A stretch of 28,713 bases of DNA from assembly GCA_036297385.1 (NCBI GenBank), contig JAXJLD010000176.1, forward strand, positions 1 through 28,713, read 5' to 3'. The notes beneath the pieces are model-generated. The model was given only the letters and a program-made list of their open reading frames with translations. It was not told where the DNA came from and made no database searches. Positions 7,493 through 14,263 of the stretch are shown here, piece after piece. Position numbers and translations under genes: made by a program. The DNA is from Ventricola sp036297385 (GTDB lineage: Bacteria; Bacillota; Clostridia; Christensenellales; Aristaeellaceae). Numbering within the stretch: position 1 is the first letter of the stretch; the number at the start of each line of letters is the position of its first letter.

Positions 7493-8220
7493 GAATGATG
7501 ACTTTTGCCAAAAGATGTTCAAAAGAGATTTTGCGTGATCCGATCAACCTTGGTTTCGGTCTGGGCTTCCCTTTGGTTTTGCTGGTACTGCTTAGTGCGA
7601 TGCAAGCTAATATCCCCGTGAGCCTGTTTGAAATCGACACACTGACTCCGGGCATTACCGTATTCGGACTATCGTTTATGACTCTGTTTTCCGCAACACT
7701 GATCGCAAAAGACCGGGAAAGCGCCCTCTTGCAGAGATTGTATACTACTCCGCTTACGGGATTTGACTTTATCATGGGTTATATGCTCCCGCTATTGCCT
7801 ATTGCTATCGGACAGGTTCTGATCTGCTATCTGTTTGCGATTCCGTTGGGGCTGACTGTCAGCGCAAATATCGTGTATGCTGTCATCGGCATCATCCCTA
7901 TGGCTGTTTTCAATATTTCTTTGGGACTTTTATGCGGTAGCGTTTTTGGTGTGAAGCAGGTTGGCGGTATATGTGGGGCATTGCTGACCAATCTCTCTGC
8001 ATGGCTTTCCGGTGTGTGGTTTGATCTGGAGCTTGTGGGAGGGGCATTTGAGAAAATTGCCAATGCGCTGCCCTTTATGCACGCAGCCAAATTGGAAAAA
8101 GCACTATTCAGCGGTAATTTTGAACTTGCAGCAACGCACATTCTACCCGTTTTGCTGTATGGTGTATTGATAACGGTTATTGCCGTATTCTGCTTTCTCA
8201 GGCAAATGAAAAAACAGTAA
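7489..8220 (+). CDS. ABC-2 type transporter permease
   Basis: A 243-residue integral membrane protein with about six hydrophobic segments (near residues 22-40, 55-75, 100-122, 128-152, 160-178 and 218-238). It has the ABC-2 coupling region with the RLYTTPLTGFDFIMGYML signature (about 84-101). It is the membrane partner of the ATPase whose stop codon it overlaps by ATGA. A homodimer of this subunit with two ATPases would form the exporter. The LytTR regulator follows after 11 nt, indicating one operon. The substrate is not known. Confidence 0.88.
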   Translation: MRMMTFAKRCSKEILRDPINLGFGLGFPLVLLVLLSAMQANIPVSLFEIDTLTPGITVFGLSFMTLFSATLIAKDRESALLQRLYTTPLTGFDFIMGYMLPLLPIAIGQVLICYLFAIPLGLTVSANIVYAVIGIIPMAVFNISLGLLCGSVFGVKQVGGICGALLTNLSAWLSGVWFDLELVGGAFEKIANALPFMHAAKLEKALFSGNFELAATHILPVLLYGVLITVIAVFCFLRQMKKQ

Positions 8221-8231
8221 GGATTGAGGAG

Positions 8232-8675
8232 ATGAAATATAAGCTCATTATCGACAAAAACGCAGAAGAAGAAATTATAGCAGTCGTTCATGCTCCTTCT
8301 TCTCTAACACAGCAAATCGAGAACCTTGTCTGTAGTTATTCCGGTGAGGACTACATTATGGGATACAGGGATGATGAGATACGGAAACTGGCATTTTCAG
8401 AAATCGAATGTATCACCATTCTTAACAGAAAAGTGATTGCCATTGATACAGGCGGTAACCACTTTTCGCTCAAAGACAGGCTTCGTGATTTAGAGGATTT
8501 CCTACCCTCTTACTTTATCCGCATCAACAAATCAACCCTTGCAAATGAGCATCGTATTCTGCGATTTGATGCGGTGTTCAGCGGCGGTGTGGATGCCGTA
8601 TTTCAATGTGGCTATCGGGAATATGTTTCCAGACGCTGCTTTGCGGAAATCAGAAGGAGGTATGAAGGAATATGA
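8232..8675 (+). CDS. LytTR-family DNA-binding regulator
   Basis: A 147-residue protein whose C-terminal 100 residues form a LytTR domain: strands around IECITILNRKVIAIDTGG, then SLKDRLRDLEDFLPSYFIRINKSTLAN and the closing SGGVDAVFQCGYREYVSRRCF. The family binds pairs of roughly 9 bp sites spaced one turn apart. There is no receiver domain; the N-terminal 45 residues are short and helical. GAGGAG precedes the ATG. It overlaps the DUF3021 gene by ATGA, and LytTR-DUF3021 pairs beside an ABC-2 exporter are a recurrent arrangement in Bacillota, where the membrane protein is thought to restrain the regulator. Probably regulates its own operon. Confidence 0.88.
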   Translation: MKYKLIIDKNAEEEIIAVVHAPSSLTQQIENLVCSYSGEDYIMGYRDDEIRKLAFSEIECITILNRKVIAIDTGGNHFSLKDRLRDLEDFLPSYFIRINKSTLANEHRILRFDAVFSGGVDAVFQCGYREYVSRRCFAEIRRRYEGI

Positions 8676-9106
8676 GAAAATTTGTTTTGGAGTTTTTGCG
8701 CCGAGGTTTTGTAGCTTGCGGCATGGGTCCCATCATTTTAGCGATACTCTATCTGATTTTGCAACAGACCGCTGCCATAGATACTCTAACCGTAAATCAG
8801 GTCTGCATTGGAATCTTTTCAATAACCGCACTTGCTTTTATTGCAGGCGGTATGAATGCCATTTATCAAATCGAACGGCTACCCTTGATGGTGGCAATTT
8901 TGATTCACGGTAGCGTTTTATATATCAGCTACCTCGGCACTTATCTACTCAACGATTGGCTCGTTTGGGGTGTAATGCCCATTGTAGTTTTCTCGGCTAT
9001 TTTTGTTGTGGGCTATGTCGTGATTTGGGCGATCATTTATTCCATAACCAAAAGGAGTACGGAAAAACTCAATGAAATGTTAAAGCAAAAACAACAGAAT
9101 CCATAA
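8672..9106 (+). CDS. DUF3021 membrane protein
   Basis: A 144-residue protein with four transmembrane segments (about residues 12-30, 43-63, 71-93 and 102-125) and a charged cytoplasmic tail (TKRSTEKLNEMLKQKQ). Size, topology and position after a LytTR gene match the DUF3021 family, proposed membrane partners or anti-activators of LytTR regulators. Its start overlaps the LytTR stop. A strong bidirectional terminator follows directly, ending the operon. The sensing function is inferred from the family arrangement, not from a motif. Confidence 0.82.
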   Translation: MRKFVLEFLRRGFVACGMGPIILAILYLILQQTAAIDTLTVNQVCIGIFSITALAFIAGGMNAIYQIERLPLMVAILIHGSVLYISYLGTYLLNDWLVWGVMPIVVFSAIFVVGYVVIWAIIYSITKRSTEKLNEMLKQKQQNP

Positions 9107-9113
9107 AACAGAA

Positions 9114-9162
9114 AAACTGCTGCAACTTCCATCCGATAAGGGGATGGAAATTGCAGCGGTTT
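9114..9162. terminator. Bidirectional rho-independent terminator
   Basis: A stem of about 20 bp: AAACTGCTGCAACTTCCATCC (first half of the repeat) pairs with GGATGGAAATTGCAGCGGTTT, with one or two mismatches and a 7 nt loop. It is flanked by A-rich DNA on the left and T-rich DNA on the right, so it can stop both the DUF3021 operon and the convergent CPBP operon. Confidence 0.8.
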
Positions 9163-9177
9163 GTTCATTATGAACAC

Positions 9178-9936
9178 TTAGATAAAAATAAGCCAAATCA
9201 ACTTGCTCACGATATGGAACAATGCGTGCCCCATCATTGCATAAACAATCCCATGCTTGCGATACAACCAACCGAATGCAAGTCCGAATCCACCGTTGAG
9301 CAGGAAGCAACGGAATAAGATCAGAGGTGTCAATATGCCAAAAATACTAATTGTAGCCGGCAAATGTCCTGCGGCAAAAAGAAGTGCCGCAACAATGTTT
9401 GCAACTACGAACACACTTGTTGGAATGTTCTCCTTGTCGAGTTTCTTGAAGAACAATTTCCACACAATAAAGGCAATCAGCGACATAAAGAACAACCGCA
9501 GCATCACTTCCTCTATGATGCCGCCGTACAGAACAGATGCAATCACACCGCTCACGGTCAAACCTGCGACATTAGCAGCTTGAATGCCGTCAATCATACT
9601 GCCAAATACCCAATGGTCAAGACTGAATACAATACCACCGACTACGGAGATTACAAACGTAACAATTAAGCTTCTTTTCTCAAATTGAATAGGTTTCCAG
9701 AGCCCGATTTTATCTGCAAGAATATAACCAAAGAATCCACAGAATAGTGCATAGCCTACCGTCTGCACCGCAGCAACCACAATTAAAATATCTGTGCTTC
9801 CAAGCTCGGCAACCACTTCGGCAATTATTTCCTCAGAATAGGTGTCTAATTGACAAAAACCTACGAAAATTCCTGCAATAATCGCAATCGGCAAAAGGCA
9901 GAGGGCGAACAATAACGGTTTCTTATATTTAGACAT
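9178..9936 (-). CDS. CPBP family intramembrane metalloprotease
   Basis: A 252-residue multipass membrane protein of the CPBP (CAAX protease and bacteriocin-processing, Abi/Rce1-like) family. The catalytic signature is present: E142-E143-x3-R147 in GGIIEEVMLRLFF, H191 in FAAGHLP, and H237/H241 in GHALFHI. Bacterial members are linked to bacteriocin self-immunity or membrane protein processing. The start at 9936 (MSKYKKP) is preferred; it overlaps the end of the merR gene by 8 nt and has a GGGTGGTG-type site. It is thus the second gene of a merR operon. The neighbouring ABC exporter suggests a shared role in peptide resistance, but that is inference. Confidence 0.83.
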   Translation of the reverse strand: MSKYKKPLLFALCLLPIAIIAGIFVGFCQLDTYSEEIIAEVVAELGSTDILIVVAAVQTVGYALFCGFFGYILADKIGLWKPIQFEKRSLIVTFVISVVGGIVFSLDHWVFGSMIDGIQAANVAGLTVSGVIASVLYGGIIEEVMLRLFFMSLIAFIVWKLFFKKLDKENIPTSVFVVANIVAALLFAAGHLPATISIFGILTPLILFRCFLLNGGFGLAFGWLYRKHGIVYAMMGHALFHIVSKLIWLIFI

Positions 9937-10666
9937 TGTTTGCACCACCCTTTTCTGCGTATACTTCAATGCACAGTCCATTATGTCCGCACTTCGGACA
10001 AGTCAGACGGCGCATTTTCAGTGTGTGGTACGCCCAAAACAATTCCTTGAAACGGGGACTGAATACCTCGTGACATTCGGGACAAATATAGGCAACATGC
10101 TTGAAATAATAGATCGAAACCGCAATGCCCCACGGTATTGCCACACACGCCCAAATAGCGAACAGCCACCAAAGACCGTTAGTAATCCATAAAATAATAG
10201 ATGTCCATTGTAGTGCGGTTACGGGGATGCCTGTAAGCACCATGAGCCAACGCATCTTCCTTAACTTGTTTTTGTTTTTCATTACATATGCTATATCACC
10301 GATAGATTCAACGGAGAAATTTTCAACTTCTTTCAGCTCACGTTTGATGTTTTCAATGATACCGAGTTTTTTCTGTCCTTCAGCTATTTCTTCCCGAAGT
10401 GCTTGCTCCTGTTGATCCAGCAAAATGGAAATTATCTTTTCCGGATGTTCCTCGGCGAACAGCTCACCGATACTGTTGATTGGAAGACCCGCTTCACGCA
10501 AGAAGCAGATAATCCGCATCCGCTTCAGATCATCTTCAGAATAAAGACGGCGACCGCCCTCCGATAGTTCGCTGGGGACGAGAATGTTTCTCGAATCATA
10601 GTATTGCACCGTTCTCACAGAAACGCCGCAGAGCTTTGCAATTTCTCCAGTTGTGTACTTTGACAT
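9929..10666 (-). CDS. MerR-family regulator with membrane and zinc-ribbon extensions
   Basis: A 245-residue regulator. Residues 4-70 are a MerR winged helix (YTTGEIAKLCGVSVRTVQYYD, then GGRRLYSEDDLKRM). A helical coiled-coil dimerisation region follows (about 85-115). Instead of a ligand domain there are two hydrophobic segments (about 137-157 and 162-185) and a four-cysteine zinc ribbon (CPEC near 193 and CPKC near 225). It would therefore sit in the membrane. Start ATG 10666 has AGGAGGTGAAAGCT upstream; the GTG three codons earlier lies inside that site. Its promoter has the 19 bp spacer typical of MerR control, suggesting autoregulation. The CPBP protease gene overlaps its 3' end. Confidence 0.85.
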   Translation of the reverse strand: MSKYTTGEIAKLCGVSVRTVQYYDSRNILVPSELSEGGRRLYSEDDLKRMRIICFLREAGLPINSIGELFAEEHPEKIISILLDQQEQALREEIAEGQKKLGIIENIKRELKEVENFSVESIGDIAYVMKNKNKLRKMRWLMVLTGIPVTALQWTSIILWITNGLWWLFAIWACVAIPWGIAVSIYYFKHVAYICPECHEVFSPRFKELFWAYHTLKMRRLTCPKCGHNGLCIEVYAEKGGANNV

Positions 10667-10690
10667 AGCTTTCACCTCCTTACGCTGCTT

Positions 10691-10721
10691 ATTTTACATC
10701 ATTACGCAGCGTCACAAGCAA
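10691..10721 (-). promoter_or_regulatory. MerR-type promoter of the merR-CPBP operon
   Basis: On the minus strand TTGCTT (10716-10721) and TAAAAT (10691-10696) are 19 bp apart, the lengthened spacer that MerR proteins untwist. The spacer holds the small dyad ACGC-A-GCGT (10704-10712). GCGTAA recurs three times between 10680 and 10735, including in front of the Shine-Dalgarno. Confidence 0.55.
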
Positions 10722-10790
10722 TACCTTACGCAAGGGGATTTTTTCAAAATATATAAAAATGTTTGTCTTTCATCGGCTATGCGATTTTTA

Positions 10791-10820
10791 AGCCGCCCAT
10801 AGTCTGCACTATAGACGGCT
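10791..10820 (-). terminator. Hairpin after the DUF6061 gene
   Basis: A 13 bp stem (10791-10803 with 10808-10820, two G-U pairs on the minus strand) with a 4 nt loop, just 6 nt past the DUF6061 stop. The tail TTAAAAAT is poor in U, so termination may be partial. Confidence 0.5.
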
Positions 10821-10825
10821 CAAAA

Positions 10826-11074
10826 TCAATTATCCAATGGTTTGTATTCCGTTACAGTTTTCAGATATGTTTCGGGATCACCGTTCAAAATTAGGTCAGC
10901 ATACTCCAAAGGAGCATTGTAGATCAGATAGTCAAGTTCTGAACGTTCGTACATATTACGGGCAACCTCGTTCTCAACGGCAATGGTATCAATCGCAATC
11001 ATGCTGCCATCGGTGAATTTCAGTTCCACACAGCAGTTATCGAAGTTGTATTCGCAGGAAATCAGTTTTTTCAT
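10826..11074 (-). CDS. DUF6061 family small protein
   Basis: An 82-residue protein matching what I know as DUF6061, a small family frequent in mobile elements of gut Clostridia and of unknown function. It starts with MKKLISCEYN, predicted beta strands with a VELKFTDGSMIAIDT hairpin, followed by an acidic helical half (SELDYLIYNAPLEYADLIL). Start 11074 is set by GGAGGT at 11082-11087; the open frame extends five codons further but only with a TTG. It is the outermost intact gene of the island, about 65 bp from the junction in the XRE remnant. Confidence 0.7.
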   Translation of the reverse strand: MKKLISCEYNFDNCCVELKFTDGSMIAIDTIAVENEVARNMYERSELDYLIYNAPLEYADLILNGDPETYLKTVTEYKPLDN

Positions 11075-11138
11075 AGGGTTTACCTCCAAAATTGTATTGT
11101 TTGGAAGTTATGTAAGCGTGGGTTTTGTGGTGGTATCT

Positions 11139-11285
11139 TTAAGTTTGGGAAACCCCCGTTTCCCATTTGCTGACAGCCTTATCCGATAGGAAGAGCTTTT
11201 CAGCCAGCTCTTTCTGGGTATAGCCCTTCTCCTTGCGGCGTGCCGCTACGAATGTGCCGAATGCCTTTTTGTCGATGTCAAACAT
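11139..11285 (-). pseudogene. 5' remnant of an XRE regulator cut by the island
   Basis: Minus-strand codons from ATG 11285 give MFDIDKKAFGTFVAARRKEKG followed by a canonical HTH (YTQKELAEKLFLSDKAVSKWETG). The frame then runs VSQT and stops. In intact relatives KWETG(V/L)S continues with LPD and a further 100 or more residues. The homology breaks at about 11,147/11,148, where GC-rich host codon use also changes to AT-rich DNA. The promoter and start remain. I infer that the accessory island inserted here and separated the 3' part of the gene. Confidence 0.75.
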
Positions 11286-11312
11286 GATGGGTCGCCTCGC
11301 TTTCATGCTCCC

Positions 11313-11341
11313 ATTGTATCCGATCACGGGAAAAACGGCAA
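11313..11341 (-). promoter_or_regulatory. Promoter of the truncated XRE gene
   Basis: Minus strand TTGCCG (11336-11341), 17 bp spacer, TACAAT (11313-11318), about 28 bp from the start codon. Transcription from here would now run into the island. Confidence 0.5.
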
Positions 11342-11400
11342 CCGAAGCGCAGTAGAATGGGCGCTGGAGATGGGTAAAACGGTAGGAGAGTGCAAAAAAA

Positions 11401-11439
11401 CGCCGCTGTGCTCTGCGTTTTTGCAGAGATACAGCGGCG
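11401..11439 (-). terminator. Terminator of the NrdD-like gene
   Basis: Stem CGCCGCTGT/ACAGCGGCG (11401-11409 with 11431-11439) extended by CTCTGC/GCAGAG (11411-11416 with 11423-11428), followed on the minus strand by seven Ts. A strong rho-independent terminator 12 bp past the stop. Confidence 0.9.
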
Positions 11440-11451
11440 CAGATTTGCGGT

Positions 11452-11721
11452 TTACATGGAGATGCCGTGCTTGACCCGGTCATGCTCCTCGGCGCGTTTG
11501 GCGTTGTTGAAGCGATCCAACGTGCCCACCAGATAGCCGGTGATGCGGCGGATGCGGTGGAAAGGCTGCTGCTGATAATGATAGGCCAGTTCCACATATT
11601 CGCCGTCCACGCGGACGTCGATGGAATCCGGCTCGCGCCCGTACAGCTCCGCGCCGCGGGCGATGTAGGCGTTGATTTCCTCCTGCGGCAGGGTGCCGCC
11701 GGTGACATTGACCATGCACAT
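11452..11721 (-). CDS. Small stand-alone NrdD C-terminal (glycyl radical) domain protein
   Basis: An 89-residue protein. Residues 56-86 (RIRRITGYLVGTLDRFNNAKRAEE, then DRVKHG) match the C-terminal glycyl-radical loop of class III anaerobic ribonucleotide reductase NrdD, where the Gly of R-x-x-GYL carries the radical; here that is Gly62. The catalytic barrel and the four zinc cysteines of NrdD are absent. The N-terminal half (VTGGTLPQEEINAYIARGAELYGRE) is not NrdD-like to my eye. Start 11721 is chosen because GGAGGG lies 7 nt upstream; the ATG five codons earlier overlaps that site. It has its own promoter and terminator, so it is monocistronic. Such small proteins are often labelled 'anaerobic ribonucleoside-triphosphate reductase'. 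A role as spare radical domain is my inference. Confidence 0.75.
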   Translation of the reverse strand: MCMVNVTGGTLPQEEINAYIARGAELYGREPDSIDVRVDGEYVELAYHYQQQPFHRIRRITGYLVGTLDRFNNAKRAEEHDRVKHGISM

Positions 11722-11779
11722 GGTAAATCCCTCCATATTTCAAATGGCTTGCAAAACGATATCTTGTGTCGGTTCTAGT

Positions 11780-11807
11780 ATTATAGCACAATCTGTTGGG
11801 ATGTAAA
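11780..11807 (-). promoter_or_regulatory. Promoter of the NrdD-like gene
   Basis: Minus strand TTTACA (11802-11807), 16 bp spacer, extended TGCTATAAT with TATAAT at 11780-11785. It sits about 59 bp before the start codon. Confidence 0.6.
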
Positions 11808-11856
11808 GCGAAAAGTTTGCTGCCTAGCAGCGAAATGGCCTGCAAAAGGGAGAAAC

Positions 11857-11888
11857 AAAGCCGCCAACGCTTGAAAATTGGCGGCTTT
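11857..11888 (-). terminator. Terminator of trpS
   Basis: Perfect 11 bp stem AAAGCCGCCAA/TTGGCGGCTTT (11857-11867 with 11878-11888), 10 nt loop, T-rich tail (TTTGTTTC) on the minus strand. Confidence 0.85.
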
Positions 11889-11955
11889 GGGTTTGTGACC
11901 GCGCGGGGATGAAAGCCTGCGCGGCGATGGAACGGAATCAGGCTTTTGCCGCTGA

Positions 11956-12969
11956 TTAGCGGGCGACGTAGCCGATCTTCTTCATGAACTTTTGCAGCGT
12001 GCGCTCGGCGAGAACGCCGGCGCGCTGCGCACCCTCGCGGTACACGGACTCCATGTACGCCTTGTCCTTCATGATCCGGGCAAATTCCTGCTGGATCGGG
12101 GAGAGGGTGTCGATGGTGACATCGGTGACGGCGGTCTTGAGGTCGCCGTAGCCCTTGCCCTCAAAGGAGGCAGCTACCTTCTGCACGTCCTCGCCCGTCA
12201 GCGCACTGATGATGGACAGGAGGTTGGACACGCCCGGCTGGTTCTCCGGATCGAAGCGGATGCAGGCGAGGGAGTCCGTCACGGCGCGGCGATACTTGCG
12301 GCGGATGACATCCGGGGTATCGAGCACGCCGATGTAGCTGTCCTCCGCGTCGGACTTGCTCATCTTGCGCAGCGGGTCCTGAAGGCTCTGCACGCGCGCG
12401 CCGACCTTGGAGTAATAGCCCTCCGGGATGGTGAACACGTTGCCGTATACGCCGTTGACGCGCTGGGCGATGTCGCGGCAGATCTCCAGATGCTGGGTCT
12501 GATCCTTGCCCACGGGGACGAGGTTCGCCTGATAGAGCAGGATGTCACCCGCCATCAGCACCGGGTAGGTGAACAGGCCGCAGTTGATGTTGTCCGCGTG
12601 CTTGGCGCTCTTGTCCTTGAACTGGGTCATGCGGCTCATCTCGCCCATGTAGGTATAGCAGTTGAGCAGCCACGCCAGCTCGGCGTGCTGATGCACATGG
12701 CTCTGGAAGAAGAGCACGCTCTTCTGAGGATCAAGGCCGGAGGCCAGCAGAAGCCCCAGCATCTGCATGGCGTTCTGGCGGAACTTGGCCGGCTCCTGAC
12801 GCACGGTGATGGTGTGCAGGTCGGCTACCATATACAGGCAGTCGTATTCATCCTCCAGCAGCTTCCAGTTGCGCATGGCACCGATGTAGTTGCCCAGCGT
12901 CGGCGTGCCGGTGGGCTGAATGCCGGAGAGGATGCGCTGCTTTTTGACGGGGGTTTGAGTCTGTTCCAT
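11956..12969 (-). CDS. trpS: Tryptophan--tRNA ligase
   Basis: A 337-residue class I aminoacyl-tRNA synthetase that charges tRNA-Trp. The ATP-binding HIGH-type motif appears as TLGN (24-27, in SGIQPTGTPTLGNYIGA) and the KMSKS loop is at 202-206. The tryptophan-pocket strand FTYPVLMAGDILLYQ (133-147) and VPVGKDQTQH (151-160) are typical. The length is normal for bacterial TrpRS. Start 12969 (MEQTQT) has GGAGG a few bases upstream; eight more upstream codons are open but would include that site. It stands alone between its own promoter and terminator. I see no T-box leader, which many Bacillota trpS genes have; the leader is only about 85 nt. Confidence 0.97.
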   Translation of the reverse strand: MEQTQTPVKKQRILSGIQPTGTPTLGNYIGAMRNWKLLEDEYDCLYMVADLHTITVRQEPAKFRQNAMQMLGLLLASGLDPQKSVLFFQSHVHQHAELAWLLNCYTYMGEMSRMTQFKDKSAKHADNINCGLFTYPVLMAGDILLYQANLVPVGKDQTQHLEICRDIAQRVNGVYGNVFTIPEGYYSKVGARVQSLQDPLRKMSKSDAEDSYIGVLDTPDVIRRKYRRAVTDSLACIRFDPENQPGVSNLLSIISALTGEDVQKVAASFEGKGYGDLKTAVTDVTIDTLSPIQQEFARIMKDKAYMESVYREGAQRAGVLAERTLQKFMKKIGYVAR

Positions 12970-13059
12970 TGAGCGGAACCTCCTTTGAAACACAATTCAG
13001 GCACAATAAAGCCGATCAAACGCGCCTCATAGACGCGAAATCAACCGATGAATAAAACC

Positions 13060-13088
13060 ATTGTAGCACAACCGGACACATTGCGCAA
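13060..13088 (-). promoter_or_regulatory. Promoter of trpS
   Basis: Minus strand TTGCGC (13083-13088), 17 bp spacer, TACAAT (13060-13065). The short leader contains a small imperfect GC hairpin (about 13021-13037) but no T-box or anti-terminator elements. Confidence 0.5.
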
Positions 13089-13134
13089 GTGCGGCGGGGC
13101 GCATGGCGGGTATTGCGGAAAATGCAGACTTTTA

Positions 13135-13163
13135 TTGACTTTTTTTAGGTGCGGCAGTATACT
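13135..13163 (+). promoter_or_regulatory. Sigma-A-type promoter of the GT2-GtrA operon
   Basis: TTGACT (13135-13140), exactly 17 bp, TATACT (13158-13163), 62 bp upstream of the glycosyltransferase start. It is back to back with the trpS promoter. Confidence 0.85.
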
Positions 13164-13225
13164 AAGAACGCTGTCGGCCTTGGGGCCGATGTGGAGTAGC
13201 TTTGAACCTGCAAGAAGGAGAATAT

Positions 13226-14263
13226 ATGACGGATACGGAAAAGAAGCGCGCCGTGGTGCTCATCCCGGCGTATAAGCCGGATAAACGGCTGATTGAGCTG
13301 ACGCGCGAACTGATTGTGGACAATGGGCTGGATGTGCTGCTGGTGGACGATGGCGGGCAGGAGGCGTATGCGCCCATCTTTGATGCCTGCCGTGAACTGG
13401 GCGCGGAGGTGGCTGTTCATGCGGTGAACATGGGCAAGGGCCGTGCGCTCAAGACGGGCATCAACGCCGCGATGCTCAAATGGCCGGACATGGCGGGCAT
13501 CGTGACCGCCGATGCGGACGGCCAGCACACCCCGGCGGACATCCTCCGTCTGATCGACGCGCTGCACGAGCATCCCGATAAGCTGGTGCTGGGCTCCCGC
13601 ACATTCACCGGCGAAGTGCCGGCCAAGAGCCGCTGGGGCAACCGCATTACGCGGCTGGTGTACGCGCTGGCCAGCGGCATCCATGTGAGCGATACGCAGA
13701 CGGGCCTGCGTGCGCTTCCGGCATCCTCGCTCCCGGCGATGGCGCGTATTGATGGCGAGCGATACGAGTATGAGATGAACGTGCTGCTCAAGCTGCGCGA
13801 TCTGGGATTGGGCGTGTTTGAGGTGCCGATTGAGACGATCTACATCGACGACAACGCAGGCAGCCACTTCAATCCTGTGCGCGACGCGATCAAGATCTAC
13901 ATGGTCATTTTCAAGTATCTGTTCTCGTCAATCCTTTCCTTTGTGATCGACTATGCGCTCTATTGGCTGTGCTTGGGCGTGTTCGGCTTCTCTGCGCTGA
14001 TCAGCTATGCGCTGGCGCGTCTGGTGTCCTCGCAGGTGAACTACCACCTCAACAAGCACACGGTGTTCGGCGGACGGGGCGGCAAGGGCGCAATGCTGCG
14101 CTATTACGCGCTGTGCGTGACGCAGGGTGTGCTGGGCGCGGCGCTGGTTCAGGTGCTGCCGGGCATTCTGCCGCTTTCGGCGGCGGTCATCAAGATCCCG
14201 GTCGATCTGCTGCTGTTCATGCTCAGCTACTTTATCCAAAGGGACTATGTGTTTAAAAAATAA
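13226..14263 (+). CDS. GT2 glycosyltransferase fused to a GtrA-like membrane domain
   Basis: A 345-residue fusion. Residues 8-225 are a GT-A family 2 glycosyltransferase related to dolichol-phosphate mannosyltransferase: PAYKPD (14-19), nucleotide-binding DDGG (41-44), metal-binding DADGQH (96-101), and DTQTGLRA (156-163). Residues about 228-345 carry four membrane segments of the GtrA/DPMS_TM type (LSFVIDYALYWLCL, then SSQVNYHLNKHTVF). Such proteins move a sugar from a nucleotide donor to polyprenyl phosphate at the membrane and may flip the product. Start ATG 13226 has AAGGAG upstream. The CPBP gene starts on the base after its stop, so translation is coupled. The sugar and final acceptor are unknown. 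Confidence 0.88.
   Translation: MTDTEKKRAVVLIPAYKPDKRLIELTRELIVDNGLDVLLVDDGGQEAYAPIFDACRELGAEVAVHAVNMGKGRALKTGINAAMLKWPDMAGIVTADADGQHTPADILRLIDALHEHPDKLVLGSRTFTGEVPAKSRWGNRITRLVYALASGIHVSDTQTGLRALPASSLPAMARIDGERYEYEMNVLLKLRDLGLGVFEVPIETIYIDDNAGSHFNPVRDAIKIYMVIFKYLFSSILSFVIDYALYWLCLGVFGFSALISYALARLVSSQVNYHLNKHTVFGGRGGKGAMLRYYALCVTQGVLGAALVQVLPGILPLSAAVIKIPVDLLLFMLSYFIQRDYVFKK

Noticed and set aside
11992..12972. An open frame of 326 codons on the plus strand opposite trpS
   Set aside because: Complete antisense of trpS, with no ribosome binding site or family motif.
12970..13060. T-box leader for trpS
   Set aside because: The leader is under 100 nt and shows no T-box sequence, specifier loop or terminator/antiterminator pair.
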